DNA of 64,000 nt from Desulfovibrio litoralis DSM 11393 (GCF_900143255.1 NZ_FRDI01000003.1:186001-250000), one strand, 5' to 3'. Shown: positions 1 to 10,842, counted from the first letter of the stretch. A program made the numbers and translations. Notes: generated by a model from the sequence alone, not told the origin.

Positions 1-723
1 ATTTTGCTCGCCCGAAAAACTTGGTTGTGAACCTACGCTACGCCCTGAAAATGGCATCTTGTCTTCGGAAGAACCGCCACCTTTTCCACGCCAAGTTTTG
101 ATCAAAGTTGACATATCTTGTGCCATTGTGCTGACTATTGCAAAAACAGGATCAGAAGGAAGCCTTGTTTTAACAGCAAACAAAAGGTAATCGTTAAATG
201 TTTGTTTCGGAATAATGCCTGTTTGAGCTAAAGACCAAATTAATACACCGTTTCTGGCATCATGAATTTCAATAATCATTGAAACACGGCTGTCTGCGTT
301 ATTTCCACCGGCAAAATAGTGAGTAATAAAACCACCAACAACTAAATCTGCCCCTTTACTTCTGGCTTCTTGAATTGCAAGGTCGCGACGATAAGGTTGT
401 GAACCTCGTGAAAACTCAATAGTATCAAAGGTTTGATCAGCAAGCCAAGTCTGCCAAACGCTACTGGCAATTCCATAACCCAACTCATCGGCGTGTTGCA
501 TACTTTGGGTTACTCTAAACGGTACAAATAAAACAGAAATCGGACGATCAATCGGTTCTATCGGAGAAACCTGGACCATCGGCGGCATACGTTTTACCCA
601 CTCATCAGCAAATATAACAGGTTGCGAAGCCAAATCAATTTGCACTCGTTGTTGTGTCTCAGGACCACACCCCAATAAAGAAACGAAAGAAAACACCAAT
701 AAAACTATATAATTCAACCGCAT
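1..723 (-). CDS. Putative outer-membrane lipoprotein, C-terminus cut by window edge
   Basis: The reading frame opens with ATG at 723 and stays open to the left window edge, giving about 241 residues without a stop. The N-terminus has a basic start, a hydrophobic stretch and a lipobox ending LLGC, which predicts lipidation by Lgt and cleavage by LspA. The mature part contains VLFVPFRVTQ and, further on, GADLVVGGFITHYF and a VSMIIEIHDARNG segment. That pattern resembles periplasmic lipoproteins that assemble nucleotide-binding-like folds (CsgG/GNA1162-type), but this is only a loose resemblance. It follows the DHH phosphoesterase gene by about 120 bases on the same strand. Specific function is unknown; lipoprotein identity is well supported. 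Confidence 0.75.
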   Translation of the reverse strand, partial: MRLNYIVLLVFSFVSLLGCGPETQQRVQIDLASQPVIFADEWVKRMPPMVQVSPIEPIDRPISVLFVPFRVTQSMQHADELGYGIASSVWQTWLADQTFDTIEFSRGSQPYRRDLAIQEARSKGADLVVGGFITHYFAGGNNADSRVSMIIEIHDARNGVLIWSLAQTGIIPKQTFNDYLLFAVKTRLPSDPVFAIVSTMAQDMSTLIKTWRGKGGGSSEDKMPFSGRSVGSQPSFSGEQN

Positions 724-844
724 AAACAACACCCAACCTTTCAGTAAAGATAAAAAAAATTATACATGTCAAAAAACAGACAACGTTCATTTTAAAATTA
801 CTGTCTAGCAATTTATATGCCGAGAACAACGTAATCACAACTTA

Positions 845-1864
845 TTATTTTTTATCAGCCTCTTCGACTATTTTAGATTCATTCTTTTGTTTTACGCTTT
901 TGGGTAACAAACGGTTTAAAATAAAGCGTTCTATTTTAAAACCCGGAATTGCGGAAACAGGAATTTCGGCTCGTGCCATTGTTTTATGACCTCCGGCAGA
1001 CCCAACATCGCCAAATTTTTTATGAGCAAAAGCCCCTAAGTTACGCCTTCCGGCACAACTTCTAAAAATTATAATCAAATTATCTTGATAAACGCCGGCA
1101 ACGCTTACCCAAGATATTTCATAAACACGCATAAAAAAGTCTGCAATACCAACCAAAACATCGGGGTTATCAACCCTGTCGATAAAAACAAAGTGTCCTG
1201 TCCCAACTTTTTTTAAACGCTGACAAGCTTTTGCAAAATAAGCAAGCCAACGATAGTGCATTTCGCTTTTACTTATTGCGTTAAAAGTTACCTGATCGGA
1301 AAACTTTGTTAAATAGTGATAAGCCCTAATATCTGCATCACAAAATTTACGCTGAAAGCTTGCCGTATCGGTTTTTATTCCAAATAACATGGCGGTTGCA
1401 AGGTTCTTACTGGGTTTAATTCCCAAATTATGTAAATATTCCATCATCATGGTGCTGGTTGCACCATAGTCGGGGCGTATATCGGAAAATTCAGACACAG
1501 AGGAACACTCGGACAAAGGGTGGTGGTCAATCACAATCGAAAAGTTTATATCTTTAAACAAAGGGCTGTGTGAGGCTTGTGAATCAACAATAGCAAAACG
1601 GTCAAATTGTTTTAAAAGTTCGGGAGCATATTCCAAAAGTTTAATATTGGTATAGCGTATCATCGCCAAATTATCCGGGCGTGATACCGCATTAATCGCA
1701 CAAATTCTGACATCTCCCGTTTTGTGAAGCATAATACGCTTTAAAGCAGAGGCAGACGCCAAAGCATCAGGATCAGCACTAATCAAGATTAACCAACGCT
1801 CTTCTCGTTTAAACAAAGCAAGAAGTTTTTCTACTTTGTTACCTAACTGTTTAAAATATGCCAT
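845..1864 (-). CDS. DHH family phosphoesterase (NrnA/RecJ-like superfamily)
   Basis: This 339-residue protein has the two-domain plan of DHH phosphoesterases: a Rossmann-like DHH domain (residues about 20-190) with DPD at 31-33 and IDHHP at 112-116, and a C-terminal DHHA1 domain with a GSAGGHKTMA motif near residues 285-295. Family members hydrolyse short oligoribonucleotides, 3'-phosphoadenosine 5'-phosphate or cyclic dinucleotides at a di-manganese site. The first motif reads SADPDALAS and lacks the histidine common in NrnA (HxxPDxD), so substrate and activity should not be assumed. A GH57 gene lies 44 bases upstream on the same strand, and a lipoprotein gene follows. The start at 1864 has no strong ribosome site. 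Confidence 0.8.
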   Translation of the reverse strand: MAYFKQLGNKVEKLLALFKREERWLILISADPDALASASALKRIMLHKTGDVRICAINAVSRPDNLAMIRYTNIKLLEYAPELLKQFDRFAIVDSQASHSPLFKDINFSIVIDHHPLSECSSVSEFSDIRPDYGATSTMMMEYLHNLGIKPSKNLATAMLFGIKTDTASFQRKFCDADIRAYHYLTKFSDQVTFNAISKSEMHYRWLAYFAKACQRLKKVGTGHFVFIDRVDNPDVLVGIADFFMRVYEISWVSVAGVYQDNLIIIFRSCAGRRNLGAFAHKKFGDVGSAGGHKTMARAEIPVSAIPGFKIERFILNRLLPKSVKQKNESKIVEEADKK

Positions 1865-1908
1865 ATTTTTGTTTTACCATTTTGCAAGATTGACAATTAA
1901 TAAAAAAA

Positions 1909-4287
1909 TTATTTAAAACCAATTTTTTCTGCTATACCTGAAAATTCCGTTTTCTTATTTCCTAAGTTATAGATTTTATTTTGTAAAGTCCACCAAGTAA
2001 TTCCAAGTTCAAGAGAGTTGGCCCTTTCAATATATTTTTCTGCAATTTTAATTGAATTTTCCTCTATCTTTTGGTTATTGGCGATTTTATTTGTTTTTAT
2101 CCCAAACTTTAAAACTTCATCAGCCTCAAAACCCAAAACTTCCAATACGGCAAACTCTATTATATTTTTTATTCTTTTTAAAACAATTTCGTTTAAACTA
2201 AAACTCTTAACATATTTGATAATTTCTTTGCGTCTTTCTTGAGTCATATCATCAGAAACAACCAAAGCAAGAGGAATATAACAAATTATTTCCGACCACA
2301 ATTCGGAACAAGGTTGATCATATTGTGCCTCTTCAAAGCTATCAAAAACCGAGACTAAATTAAGAGCAACAGGCAAAAGATATTCTTTATTGTTTTTTGC
2401 CATATTACTTAGCATAATCAAGGTTAATGCCTGTATTTTATGTTTCGCCAAGTCTTTAAAACCTGTTGTTTCTTCAACTCCGTTTTCCCTGACGACTTTG
2501 ATAAAACTTTGAAACAACAAACTTATATCACTCTGATTCAAAATTATTTTCTTATATACATTGTGGTTTCCATAGTTTGGATCAAGCGGAAATTCCCAAT
2601 AAAAGGCTAATTCTTGTCCCTTTTCTTCATTATAAAAGCGTACTCTTACCTTACCCTCAGCACTTTTTTCTGTTTTTCTAATAAATTCAAGTAACTCAAC
2701 AGACACATAAGGCCAAGACATAGTAACGGGAACTTTATCGCTTAAAGCTTCGCTATAATCATCTTGAGGAATTTTTCGCATTAACATAAGAGCCGAAAGT
2801 GCTTGCAAACAAATGCTTGCCATATTTTCACGACGAGGCAAAATTTTTGCATTAAAAAGTTCAAGACCGCTTCCAACTTCAGGCTTATTAGATTGAGCAT
2901 AAGCCAGCTCATGTTCTATCAAGGAGGTTAAATCTTCACCGCCAAGTTTTTTTAAAAGATCAGTGGCGTGTAAGGCATAGGTCAAGGCATTTAAAGGTTC
3001 AAGTCGAGAAATATCATCAAAAAACCAAGCACAACTGGCTAAAGAGGCTAAACCTTGTTCCTGCATAGTCAATAAAATTTCCGCTTTACCCGCATCTTTT
3101 TTATCTTTTAAACAGCCTTCAAAATATTCTGTGGCATATTCAGGTTTGGCCAAAACTTTGCCGTAATTTATCAAGGCTTCTTTAGGATCTTTAAAAATAT
3201 TTTTGCCATATTCAAAATAAAAATAATCTAGCTTTGCCTTTACTTTTTCCAAACATGAACGTAACGGAGTACGCCATTTTTGGTTCCAGCCCGTGTGTCC
3301 TCCATCAGTACAACCACAATCACTCCGCCAACGTTCTATCCCATGCACGCAACTCCATGAGGAAGGTTCATGCAACAACACCTTAAATTTTGGCGGATTT
3401 TTCGCTAAAAAAGACGCATAGTTGGAAAGCTCCACTCCGTCTCGATTATTAACACACTGTTCAATTACATACGCCAAAGCCATTTCGCCAAATTTAAAAT
3501 GATGTCCATATGTTTCGCCGTCTGTACTAACCGCCAACAAGCCTTCGCCTGATGCCTGATTAAGGCGTTGCCAATAATTTTCGCCATTTTTTAAAAGTTG
3601 TTCAAACGCCACGGCTTGGGAGATAGGTCCGTTATAAAAGAAAACCGCAATACTTTTTCCTGATGGTAATTCAACAAAATAGGGAAAACGAATATCAAGG
3701 TTCTGTTCATGAATATATTCCCAACTATCCGAAGATAAAGAGGAAATCGCTTTTGCCTGTCTTGGTGCTAAAATTGTAAAATTAATATCATATTTCGCCA
3801 AAACTTCCAAAGAGGCAATATCAACGGCACATTCAGAAAGCCACATTCCTTCGGGTTTTCTGTTATAACGTTTTTCAAAATCAGCAATAGACCATGCGAC
3901 TTCCAACTCTTTATCAAGTTCTGAGGCGAGAGGCATTATAATATGGTGATAAATTTGAGCAATGGCATTACCATGTCCAAAACGCTCAAAACTTTTTTGG
4001 TCTGCTTCAATTAACTTTTTTGATAAATCGGAAGAACGCCTATCTATCCACTTCATTAAAGTAGGACCAAAGTTAAAGCTTATCCACTCATAACAGTTGA
4101 TAATATTTACAATTTTACCATCAGCATCAACACGACGTGCATAAGCAAGAGGTAAATAGCTTTCTTTTAAAATACGCTCATTCCATAAACGCTCGGGGGC
4201 AGCACTAGCTTCACTTAAAATAGAACCTAGCCAAGGGTCTTCTCTCGGCGGTTGATAAAAATGACCGTGAATACATACCTGACGCAT
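1909..4287 (-). CDS. DUF3536-type glycoside hydrolase family 57 protein
   Basis: A 792-residue cytoplasmic protein (no signal peptide) with the GH57 hallmarks. It starts with a HGHFYQPPRED motif (H8, H10), has a WLSECAVD segment whose E152 aligns with the family nucleophile, and STDGETYGHH with D256 as candidate acid/base. GH57 enzymes are retaining alpha-glucan enzymes such as amylopullulanase, branching enzyme and 4-alpha-glucanotransferase. The long C-terminal half (after about residue 330) is the DUF3536 type seen in deltaproteobacteria and cyanobacteria, whose reaction is not established to my knowledge. A GGAGG ribosome site lies 6 bases before the ATG. A role in glycogen or other alpha-glucan metabolism is inference; no glycogen genes are visible nearby. 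Confidence 0.85.
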   Translation of the reverse strand: MRQVCIHGHFYQPPREDPWLGSILSEASAAPERLWNERILKESYLPLAYARRVDADGKIVNIINCYEWISFNFGPTLMKWIDRRSSDLSKKLIEADQKSFERFGHGNAIAQIYHHIIMPLASELDKELEVAWSIADFEKRYNRKPEGMWLSECAVDIASLEVLAKYDINFTILAPRQAKAISSLSSDSWEYIHEQNLDIRFPYFVELPSGKSIAVFFYNGPISQAVAFEQLLKNGENYWQRLNQASGEGLLAVSTDGETYGHHFKFGEMALAYVIEQCVNNRDGVELSNYASFLAKNPPKFKVLLHEPSSWSCVHGIERWRSDCGCTDGGHTGWNQKWRTPLRSCLEKVKAKLDYFYFEYGKNIFKDPKEALINYGKVLAKPEYATEYFEGCLKDKKDAGKAEILLTMQEQGLASLASCAWFFDDISRLEPLNALTYALHATDLLKKLGGEDLTSLIEHELAYAQSNKPEVGSGLELFNAKILPRRENMASICLQALSALMLMRKIPQDDYSEALSDKVPVTMSWPYVSVELLEFIRKTEKSAEGKVRVRFYNEEKGQELAFYWEFPLDPNYGNHNVYKKIILNQSDISLLFQSFIKVVRENGVEETTGFKDLAKHKIQALTLIMLSNMAKNNKEYLLPVALNLVSVFDSFEEAQYDQPCSELWSEIICYIPLALVVSDDMTQERRKEIIKYVKSFSLNEIVLKRIKNIIEFAVLEVLGFEADEVLKFGIKTNKIANNQKIEENSIKIAEKYIERANSLELGITWWTLQNKIYNLGNKKTEFSGIAEKIGFK

Positions 4288-4436
4288 TTAATGCCTCCGT
4301 CCGACTCAACATATAAATATTTATTAGAGAATATCATATTATAAAAATAAGGTAAACTAAGACAAGCGAATTATCAGCACACAGCTCTATACTTTTTATC
4401 GACATTTACACCGCAATTCTTTAACATAACATATAT

Positions 4437-4721
4437 AATACCATTGCAAAGCTCCGTTTTGCGTACTTTGATCATCGTTTTATGCTCTGTATGCGTACAG
4501 CATAAAACGTCTTAAGCCACAAAAACTACTCATTTACCGGAAAATTAAATTTTCCCTTTATTTCGAGGGTTTCACCCCCGAAGCCCCCAAAGCCACTGGC
4601 AGGCAAAGCCAGCCTAGTGGACTATTATTTCGAGGGTTTCACCCCAGAAGACCCCAAAGCCACTGGCAGGCAAAGCCAGCCTATTGGAGTGTCTTTCTAA
4701 CAAAAGCCACTTAGATATTTT
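4437..4721 (+). repeat. MITE-like element copy 1, enlarged by a nested tandem repeat
   Basis: This is the first of five copies of one dispersed element. It begins AATACCATTGCAAAGC (related to the AAGACCATTGCAA end of other copies), then carries the 11-bp stem CGTTTTATGCT/AGCATAAAACG and the near-palindrome GGAAAATTAAATTTTCC. After that it is interrupted by two 67-bp units at 4560-4688 before resuming with GGAGTGTCTTTCTAAC. The right end (about 4715-4721) is degraded compared with the GAGACTATTGTGCAATAGTCTC end of other copies, so the boundary is approximate and no target duplication is visible. It fills most of the 507-base gap at 4288-4794; I see nothing else there. Confidence 0.8.
4560..4688. 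repeat. Two-copy 67-bp tandem repeat nested in MITE copy 1
   Basis: Two units start at 4560 and 4627, each running from ATTTCGAGGGTTTCACCCC to CAAAGCCAGCCTA(G/T)TGGA with only a few differences. The unit is much richer in G+C than its surroundings and contains a potential hairpin around GGCAGGCAAAGCCAGCC. The other four copies of the host element lack it and have only a short CGTGGTTTTT-like linker at this place. It is therefore either a second mobile unit or a local expansion. Confidence 0.85.
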
Positions 4722-4794
4722 ATGATTGATATTTAAACATATACATAATATTATAAAAAAAATTTAACTTCTCACAACAGGTTCAAAATAAATC

Positions 4795-6372
4795 ATGAAA
4801 AGAACTATCCTTATCAGTACAAAACGCATTATCTTATTCGGTCTTTTTATATTAATCACACTTATTGCCATTCGCACATATTTTGTGCTTGGTGGACCTT
4901 CTTTACAACTTTGGCATACTGTTATTCCCAATGAGATGAAAGAAACGGAGTTAAATAAGGCAACTTGGAATGATTACTTAAAAAGAGAAGAACAATTGTT
5001 TTTGGAAGTACGCCAAAAAGTTACGGAAAAATTACCGGAAGACCAAAAGACCCCCTTAAACCGTTATTATGAAAACAGTCGAATTTATCCACCAAGTTTT
5101 AACCAAGACTGGAACAGGTCTTATGCATTAAATAAAATAGAAAATCCTAAGGGTGCGGTTGTTTTTTTACACGGTTTAACCGACTCGCCCTATAGCTTGC
5201 GTCATATTGCAAAGCGTTACAACGAAATGGGCTTTATCGCTCTTGGAATAAGACTGCCTGGACATGGAACTGTTCCCGCCGCTTTAAGAGAAGTTGATTG
5301 GCAAGATTGGGTTGCCGCCACTGAATTAGCAGTAAAAGAAGCAAAAAGTTTGTGTAGACCTGAGGCTCCGTTACATATTGTCGGTTTTTCAAACGGTGGT
5401 GCTTTGGCTGTAAAATATACCCTTGATGCCCTTGAAAATTCTCAAATGGCACGTCCTGATCGTGTAATTTTAATATCTCCAATGATCGGGATTACTCGAT
5501 TTGCCCGTTTTGCCAGAATATTCTCACTGCCCGCCTTTTTACCCATGTTTGAAAAAACAGCATGGCTCGGCATAGTTCCTGAGTTTAACCCTTTTAAATT
5601 TAACTCTTTCCCTGTGAACGGAGCGACTCAATCTCACCGTTTAACAATGGAAATTCAAGATCAAATCTTAGAACTGGCGAGAAAAGGGACGCTAAAAGAC
5701 ATTCCGCCTATTCTTACCTTTCAGTCTGTTGTTGATTATACGGTAAGTACGCCTGCGATTATTTCGCATCTTTACGCCCACTTACCGCCTAATGGCAGTG
5801 AGCTTGTGCTTTTTGACGTAAACCAAGCCACAACTTTTGCCTCTTTAATGCGAACAACTTTTGGAAGTGCGCTTGATCGTATCTTGCCTGAGTTACCACA
5901 GCCTTATAAAATTACCGTAATTGCAAACGCAGCCCCACATAACATAAATGTTGTCGAACGCACAATACTTGCCGGAGAAACAACTGAACAGATTCGTCCC
6001 CTAGATTTAATTTATCCGCCTCAAATTTTTTCGCTATCTCATGTTGCCCTGCCGTTTCCGATGAATGACCCGCTTTACGGAATGACGCCCGACCCTGAGA
6101 CTAAAAATGAATTTGGAATAAATTTAGGAACGATAACCGCTCATGGCGAACGCGGTGCTTTAGTCATCAGCGTTGATTCCCTATTTCGTATTTCATCAAA
6201 CCCCTTCTTTCCTTATCTCTTGGAAAGAATTGAAGAAAAGATTTTTATAACAAAAGAAAACGTTCCCGAAAGTTTAAAAACTCAAAAATTCGCCAATCCT
6301 AATCCTAAAATGAGTAGTGAAGAATACGAAAAAATGTTAGATTATGATGATGAAAAGTTAATAACGCCTTAG
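4795..6372 (+). CDS. Membrane-anchored alpha/beta hydrolase (lipase/esterase-like)
   Basis: A 525-residue protein with one N-terminal membrane segment (about residues 12-32), which predicts anchoring in the inner membrane with the catalytic domain outside. The hydrolase core begins near residue 120 with VVFLHGLTDSPYS (oxyanion-hole HG) and has the nucleophile elbow GFSNGG about 80 residues later, as in monoacylglycerol-lipase and carboxylesterase relatives. The sequence is longer than a typical 250-300-residue member because of the N-terminal region and a C-terminal extension with an ITAHGERGALV motif that may contain the catalytic His. The substrate is unknown. It stands alone, convergent with the RND pump gene, and is separated from it by a shared hairpin terminator. 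Confidence 0.75.
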   Translation: MKRTILISTKRIILFGLFILITLIAIRTYFVLGGPSLQLWHTVIPNEMKETELNKATWNDYLKREEQLFLEVRQKVTEKLPEDQKTPLNRYYENSRIYPPSFNQDWNRSYALNKIENPKGAVVFLHGLTDSPYSLRHIAKRYNEMGFIALGIRLPGHGTVPAALREVDWQDWVAATELAVKEAKSLCRPEAPLHIVGFSNGGALAVKYTLDALENSQMARPDRVILISPMIGITRFARFARIFSLPAFLPMFEKTAWLGIVPEFNPFKFNSFPVNGATQSHRLTMEIQDQILELARKGTLKDIPPILTFQSVVDYTVSTPAIISHLYAHLPPNGSELVLFDVNQATTFASLMRTTFGSALDRILPELPQPYKITVIANAAPHNINVVERTILAGETTEQIRPLDLIYPPQIFSLSHVALPFPMNDPLYGMTPDPETKNEFGINLGTITAHGERGALVISVDSLFRISSNPFFPYLLERIEEKIFITKENVPESLKTQKFANPNPKMSSEEYEKMLDYDDEKLITP

Positions 6373-6408
6373 GTTTTCATTGAACTAAGCAAAACACTCA
6401 CAAAGCAT

Positions 6409-6447
6409 AAAAGCCCCATAAACTCAATGTTCATGGGGCTTTTTATT
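6409..6447. terminator. Bidirectional intrinsic terminator between hydrolase and RND pump genes
   Basis: AAAGCCCCATAAA and TTCATGGGGCTTTTTATT form a stem of about 9-10 bp flanked by A and T runs on opposite sides. It can therefore stop transcripts arriving from both convergent genes. Confidence 0.85.
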
Positions 6448-6475
6448 ATAGTTCTAATTAATATAAACTTCTATT

Positions 6476-9400
6476 TTATTCTTGGGCTTCTTTCTTTGTC
6501 AACTTCCATTCACTCATGGTTTGCAACCATTTGTACAATGCCGGAATAAAAATAATACCGACAACGGTGGCAGCCAACATACCGCTAAAAACGGTAGTTC
6601 CGATAATCTGACGACTAGCGGCACCGGCTCCGCTCGCAAACATTAACGGCATTACCCCAAAAATAAACGAGATAGCCGTCATCATAACCGCACGAAAACG
6701 AGTTTTAGCACCCTCAATAGCCGCATCATGGATACTCGCCCCTTCCTCTCGCCGCATTTTTGAAAATTCCACAATTAAAATTGCGTTTTTGGCCGCAATA
6801 CCAATAAGCAGAACCAGCCCGATTTGTGCATAAATATCATTAGCAAAACCTGCTAAACCTAAACCAATTAAACCACCGCTGATAGCGAAAATAACCGAAA
6901 AAATAACTGTCATTGGAATAGTCCAACTCTCATATTGAGCAACAAGGAACAAATAAGCAAATACACAAGCCGCTATATAAATAAAAACAGCCTGATTTCC
7001 TACTTGTTGTTCTTGATAAGACATTCCGCTCCAAGCACGATCATAACCATCAGGCAAGTTTTTCTTTAAAATATCTTCCATAATTGCCAAGGATTCACCA
7101 CTGCTCACGCCCGGCATCGGACTACCACTAATAGCTATTGTTCTAAACTGGTTAAAGTGTTGAATAAAAGGCGAACCAATAGTTTGGCTTACCTTCACTA
7201 CACTATCTAAACTAACTAACTGTCCATTATTGTTGCGTACTTTTAATTGAGAAATCTGAGAAATACGTTCACGATATGGCATATCATTTTGCAACATTAC
7301 CCTAAAAACACGCCCTTGATAATTAAAATCTCCGCCGGTTATACTACCGAAAGCCGCTTGAAGTGTTCCAAATATGCGACTTGGTGGAACTCCAAAAAGT
7401 GCCGCACGATCACGGTCAAGCTCTAACGCCACTTGAGGCACAACCGCACTTGAAGTAGTAAACACTCGTGTTAATTGAGGATGTTGATTGGCTAATGTGA
7501 TAATAGAACTACTCACCATAAACAACTCTTGCATAGACTGCCCGCTTAAGGCCTGAATACGCAGGTCAAACCCAGACGCATTACCAAGACCAATAATCGC
7601 CGGAGGGCTTTGTGCTATAATAAAAGCAGACGGAATAGTATTTAACTCAGGCTGTAGACGGTTTATAATATCTTCTACATGCGGGCGTTCGCTCCAATCT
7701 TTTAAAACCACATACCCAAAAGCTGAGTTTGTGGCCGCTGTACCAGAGAGTAAATTATAGCCCGTAATTAAAATAATATCTTCAAAACCTTCTTGGCGTT
7801 TAACGATTTGTCTGGTTTGTTCAACAACCTGAGAAGTTCTGGATAAAGACGCTCCGTCGGGTAACTGAATACTAACAATAAAATAACCTTGGTCTTCGTT
7901 TGGCAAAAAACCTGTTGGAAGCAATTTAAAACCTAACCAGGTAATTAAAACTGCACCAACCATACCTAATATCGCAACAAAGGCAAAACGACTCACCTTT
8001 GTAGCCAACCACACATAACCATCTCTGAGCTTATCTAAAAAATTGTTAAACCAAACAAACAATTTTCCTGGTTGTCCTGTGTTGCGTCTTAATAAAGTAG
8101 CACAAAGTGCCGGACTTAAAGTTAGTGCGGCAATACTGGAAATAGCCATTGATGCCGAAATAGTTACGGCGAATTGTCTAAACAAAGTACCGGTAATCCC
8201 TGGTAAGGCGGCAACAGGCACAAAAACAGCCAACAGTACCAAAGTTGTGGCTATAATCGGACCAGCTATTTCTTTCATTGCTTTTTTGGTGGCTTCAACA
8301 CTGCTGATATTCGGGTCTTCGTCCATTAAACGTGAAACGTTTTCCACGACAACAATAGCATCATCAACAACCATGGTTAACGCTAAAATAATCGCAAAAA
8401 GACTAAGCGTATTTGCCGAAAAACCAAAAGCATATAAAACAGCAAAAGTACCTACTAAAGAAACAGGAATAACAATAGATACAATAAAAATTGCTCGAAC
8501 ATTTTGCAGGAAGAAATAAACAACCGCTAAAACTACAATAAAAGTTAAAGTTAAAGAGATTACTATTTCATTCATGGTAGCCGAAACAAAGTCGGTAGAA
8601 TCATATTTTATATCATAGCCCATACCGCTAGGAAAAGTAGGCTTTAACCTTTCCATCTCTTTATGAACAGCGTCAGAAAGTTGTAAGGCGTTCGCCCCCG
8701 GTGCTGGGAATACTGCTAAAAACACTGAAGGTGTATCATTTGTAGCCGCATTAATTACATAATTTTCCGCCCCAAGCACTGTTGTCGCAACGTCTCTTAA
8801 ACGCACAAAAGCACCGTTTGTATCTGAGCGTAAAATAAGGTTACCAAAACCCTCGGCAGAACTTAAACGCCCTTGGGCAACAATCGTTAATGTTTGTTGT
8901 TGCGTTTCGGAGCTTGGAGGCGAACCAACCTGTCCGGCAGCCGCCAAAACGTTTTGCTCTCTTAACGCCTGAAGAATCTCAGGGGTTGTAATGTTTAAAG
9001 CGTTCATGCGACTTGGATCAAGCCAAATACGCATACTATAATCACGAGCACCAAAAAGTTGAACTACCCCAACGCCAGGAATACGAGCAATAGAATCACT
9101 AACGTTAATGCTGGTAAAGTTGCTTAGTGCCAACTGGCTTTGACTACCATCAGGCGAATACATACTTACACCGAGCAAAATATTCGTAGAACGCTGGCGA
9201 ACTTCAACACCTTGATCTATAACTTCAACAGGTAGGCGAGCGTTAACTTGTGCCACCCGATTTTGCACTTCAACAGCCGCTAAATCAGGATTTGTACCCG
9301 GAGCAAAAGTAATATTTAACTCATAGTTACCGTTATTTGAAGCCGTTGACTCCATATATAACATGCCGTTAACGCCGTTTACTTCTGCTTCAATAGGAGC

Positions 9401-9586
9401 AGCAACAGCTTCACTGACATCATTGGCGTTTGCACCCGGATAAAAAGCACTAACGCTAATAACGGGCGGAGTAATGTCCGGCAATTGTTCCACCGGAATA
9501 AATCTTAAAGCCACAGCCCCAACTATCGTTATCACTAAAGAGATAACCATAGCAAATTTAGGTCGACTGATAAAAAAGTTTAACAT
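6476..9586 (-). CDS. RND multidrug efflux permease, HAE1 (AcrB/MexB) family
   Basis: A 1036-residue inner-membrane pump of full AcrB length. It has the HAE1 N-terminus ([14 protein letters not shown], then [11 protein letters not shown]), two large periplasmic porter loops, and the paired TM4 aspartates (VVDDA, D408-D409) of the proton relay, with [13 protein letters not shown] in the second half carrying the relay lysine. HAE1 pumps export hydrophobic and amphiphilic compounds in a tripartite complex. The adaptor gene ends 24 bases upstream, so the two are co-transcribed and AAGGA precedes the ATG. No outer-membrane TolC/OprM gene and no TetR/MarR regulator adjoins, so the pump must use a channel encoded elsewhere. 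The drug substrate cannot be inferred. Confidence 0.95.
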   Translation of the reverse strand: MLNFFISRPKFAMVISLVITIVGAVALRFIPVEQLPDITPPVISVSAFYPGANANDVSEAVAAPIEAEVNGVNGMLYMESTASNNGNYELNITFAPGTNPDLAAVEVQNRVAQVNARLPVEVIDQGVEVRQRSTNILLGVSMYSPDGSQSQLALSNFTSINVSDSIARIPGVGVVQLFGARDYSMRIWLDPSRMNALNITTPEILQALREQNVLAAAGQVGSPPSSETQQQTLTIVAQGRLSSAEGFGNLILRSDTNGAFVRLRDVATTVLGAENYVINAATNDTPSVFLAVFPAPGANALQLSDAVHKEMERLKPTFPSGMGYDIKYDSTDFVSATMNEIVISLTLTFIVVLAVVYFFLQNVRAIFIVSIVIPVSLVGTFAVLYAFGFSANTLSLFAIILALTMVVDDAIVVVENVSRLMDEDPNISSVEATKKAMKEIAGPIIATTLVLLAVFVPVAALPGITGTLFRQFAVTISASMAISSIAALTLSPALCATLLRRNTGQPGKLFVWFNNFLDKLRDGYVWLATKVSRFAFVAILGMVGAVLITWLGFKLLPTGFLPNEDQGYFIVSIQLPDGASLSRTSQVVEQTRQIVKRQEGFEDIILITGYNLLSGTAATNSAFGYVVLKDWSERPHVEDIINRLQPELNTIPSAFIIAQSPPAIIGLGNASGFDLRIQALSGQSMQELFMVSSSIITLANQHPQLTRVFTTSSAVVPQVALELDRDRAALFGVPPSRIFGTLQAAFGSITGGDFNYQGRVFRVMLQNDMPYRERISQISQLKVRNNNGQLVSLDSVVKVSQTIGSPFIQHFNQFRTIAISGSPMPGVSSGESLAIMEDILKKNLPDGYDRAWSGMSYQEQQVGNQAVFIYIAACVFAYLFLVAQYESWTIPMTVIFSVIFAISGGLIGLGLAGFANDIYAQIGLVLLIGIAAKNAILIVEFSKMRREEGASIHDAAIEGAKTRFRAVMMTAISFIFGVMPLMFASGAGAASRQIIGTTVFSGMLAATVVGIIFIPALYKWLQTMSEWKLTKKEAQE

Positions 9587-9610
9587 ATGGACTTCCTTAT
9601 TGTTCTAACC

Positions 9611-10747
9611 TTATTGGTCTAGTCTTGGTGCAAGTGGTGCAATAATTGGATTAACAGGTACATCTGGTCTAACACGCTGTAAACCCTCAATAATTACTTT
9701 TTCGCCAACTTTTAAACCTTCACGTACGACAAATTCTTGCTCAAGTTGAATGCCAAGTTTAACTCGACGTCTCTCAAATGAGTTATCATCATTAACAACT
9801 AATACAAAAAAACCTTCTCGATCTTGTTGTAAAGCGACAATAGGAACAACTTCAACAAGAGGAGGTTCTTGAGCATCTATAGTAACATCAACCGCACCAC
9901 CGGGTAATAAAATATTATCGGGGTTATTAAATCTGGCTCTAACGTCAACCGTGCCGACTTGAGTATTAATTCTATTGTCTATGGAATCAAAAACACCTCT
10001 GGTTGGGAAGATAGAACCGTTAGCAAGGCGTAGCTTAGGTGCAAAGTCTTTTCCCAAAATATCCAGTTTTAAATCGCTACCGCCTGAACTGGCAGTAATA
10101 AAATCACGCTCACGAATACCTATAACAACACGAATAGGGTCAAGCTGAACAATATTGACCAGCGAACCTGAGGCTAAATTAATAAAACTACCTACATCAA
10201 AACGAGTATGCCCTATACGTCCTGCAACGGGAGCAGTAATTTTAGTAAAGCTTAAGATTAACTCTCTGGCTCTAAGAGCGGCTTCGGCTTGTAAGACGTT
10301 AGCACGGGCAACATCTCTGTCTGCTTGTGCTTGGTCGGCGTCCGCACGAGAAGTTGCACGGCTTCGAGCTAAAGCATCAATACGCTGAAAGGTAACAGTC
10401 GCAAGATTTAACGAAGCGTTAGCACTGGCTAATCTGGCTTTAGCTTGGTCAATTTCGGATAAATGAACATCAGGGTTAATTTCAAAAAGAAGGTCGCCGG
10501 CTTTTACCATTTGTCCTTCTTTAAAATGCACTTTTTCAATAAAGCCTTCTGTTCTGGTTAAAACATCAACAGCGTGAATGGCTTCTACACGCCCTAGATA
10601 ATAAAGGGTTTGAGTTGCCGGTTTTTTTTCAATAATAGTTACAGTAACCGTCGGAGGTGGAGGTGCTTGAGCCAACAAATTAAAGGGTACAAAAAGACAA
10701 AGAAAACACAATGCCAAACTGTACTGTATATTGCGTTTTAGTTTCAT
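9611..10747 (-). CDS. RND efflux periplasmic adaptor (membrane fusion protein)
   Basis: A 378-residue AcrA/MexA-type adaptor. It has a signal peptide ending near LLAQA (about residue 27) without a clear lipobox, a lipoyl/biotinyl half-motif (RTEGFIEKVHFKEGQMVKAG region), an alpha-helical hairpin rich in Ala, Gln and Arg (about residues 95-160), the second lipoyl half around KITAPVAGRIG, and a C-terminal beta-barrel and membrane-proximal domain. It bridges the RND permease to an outer-membrane channel. GGAGG lies just before the ATG, and the pump gene follows by 24 bases. Confidence 0.93.
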   Translation of the reverse strand: MKLKRNIQYSLALCFLCLFVPFNLLAQAPPPPTVTVTIIEKKPATQTLYYLGRVEAIHAVDVLTRTEGFIEKVHFKEGQMVKAGDLLFEINPDVHLSEIDQAKARLASANASLNLATVTFQRIDALARSRATSRADADQAQADRDVARANVLQAEAALRARELILSFTKITAPVAGRIGHTRFDVGSFINLASGSLVNIVQLDPIRVVIGIRERDFITASSGGSDLKLDILGKDFAPKLRLANGSIFPTRGVFDSIDNRINTQVGTVDVRARFNNPDNILLPGGAVDVTIDAQEPPLVEVVPIVALQQDREGFFVLVVNDDNSFERRRVKLGIQLEQEFVVREGLKVGEKVIIEGLQRVRPDVPVNPIIAPLAPRLDQ

Positions 10748-10842
10748 ATATTAAGCCTCCGTATTCACGATTAAAAAGAAAATTATTGGTTAAGTTTAAA
10801 CTTGGCTTTTATAAGTATCTTACGAACAAAAGCACTTTAAAG

